Assembly: GCA_900290255.1 (NCBI GenBank)
Contig: OMOD01000101.1
Coordinates: 48,548-110,530 of the forward strand
From: Candidatus Sulfotelmatobacter kueseliae
Lineage (GTDB): Bacteria; Acidobacteriota; Terriglobia; Terriglobales; Acidobacteriaceae
Direction: 5' to 3'
Length of the DNA: 61,983 nt
How positions within the stretch are numbered: position 1 is the first letter of the stretch; each line of letters begins with the position of its first letter. The notes below the pieces were generated by a model. The model worked only from the letters and a program-made list of their open reading frames with translations, had not been told where the DNA came from and did not search any database. Below are positions 61,882 to 61,983 of the stretch, piece after piece. A program made the position numbers and the translations under genes.

Positions 61882-61983
61882 TGATTGGCTGTCGTGGACG
61901 GCGAAGACAACTGATGTAAACAGGCCTTTACAGTGCGCCGGGCTAAACCGGCATGAAGTAGAGGATGAAAGAGCCTTACGAGA
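61882..61983. other. Window end, no feature
   Basis: The last 102 bp after the acetyltransferase contain no open frame with support and no clear hairpin. Confidence 0.5.

Overview
The window looks like a chromosomal segment of an Acidobacteriota (Terriglobia/Koribacter-like) genome. This is an inference from content, not a database match. The pointers are a 1237-residue Oar-type TonB-dependent receptor with an N-terminal carboxypeptidase-regulatory-like domain, a secreted Ig-like protein ending in membrane helices plus a poly-Thr linker, a Ser/Thr kinase fused to TPRs, DinB, LmbE and DUF2934 proteins, GC-rich codon use, and many short intergenic repeats. No rRNA, tRNA, CRISPR array, prophage or insertion sequence was seen.

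Layout. 1-2.1 kb: a decaheme c-type cytochrome running off the left edge, with a class-II-type CRP/FNR promoter, and a zinc-ribbon membrane protein. 2.6-13.9 kb: mostly plus-strand housekeeping and accessory genes (TPR protein, GT-C glycosyltransferase, PspC-like protein, alpha/beta hydrolase, VOC protein, aroA, MFS exporter, CBS protein), with a minus-strand NagX/HGSNAT-like acyltransferase among them. 13.9-17.6 kb: minus-strand Ig-like protein, XRE-cupin regulator and AsmA-like protein. 17.9-23.3 kb: a LacI-family regulator and the TonB-dependent receptor it probably represses through a central-CG pseudo-palindrome, then a strong terminator and a cluster of REP-like hairpins. 23.3-27.5 kb: homoserine-branch amino-acid genes (trans-sulfuration PLP enzyme; cupin-thrC-thrB operon). 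27.5-36.0 kb: minus-strand DinB, APC permease, LmbE-type deacetylase, Tat-exported TIM-barrel protein and Ser/Thr kinase. 36.3-38.2 kb: DUF2934 protein, site-2 protease with C-terminal zinc ribbons, small membrane protein.

38.2-43.7 kb: a minus-strand cluster of esterase, ATP-grasp ligase, GCS2-type carboxylate-amine ligase, M29 aminopeptidase and a second ATP-grasp-like protein. It looks like an uncharacterised amide-ligation pathway. 43.8-49.7 kb: cupin, small membrane peptide, LolA-like protein, methyltransferase and an ABC exporter operon with a TPR partner.

49.9-60.3 kb: two paralogous type IV pilin-like genes, each preceded by a sigma-54-like -24/-12 element, two paralogous TMTC-like GT-C/TPR membrane proteins (one lying between the pilins), a PAP2 phosphatase and an LtaS/EptA-like phosphotransferase. 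I read this as a candidate surface-protein (possibly pilin) glycosylation and phospho-modification island. The window ends with two small membrane proteins and a GNAT acetyltransferase.

Three repeat classes recur between genes: 7-bp-periodic arrays (five loci), copies of a roughly 30-bp element built on CATTCCGAGCG...GAGGAATC (four loci), and GC-rich REP-like hairpins.
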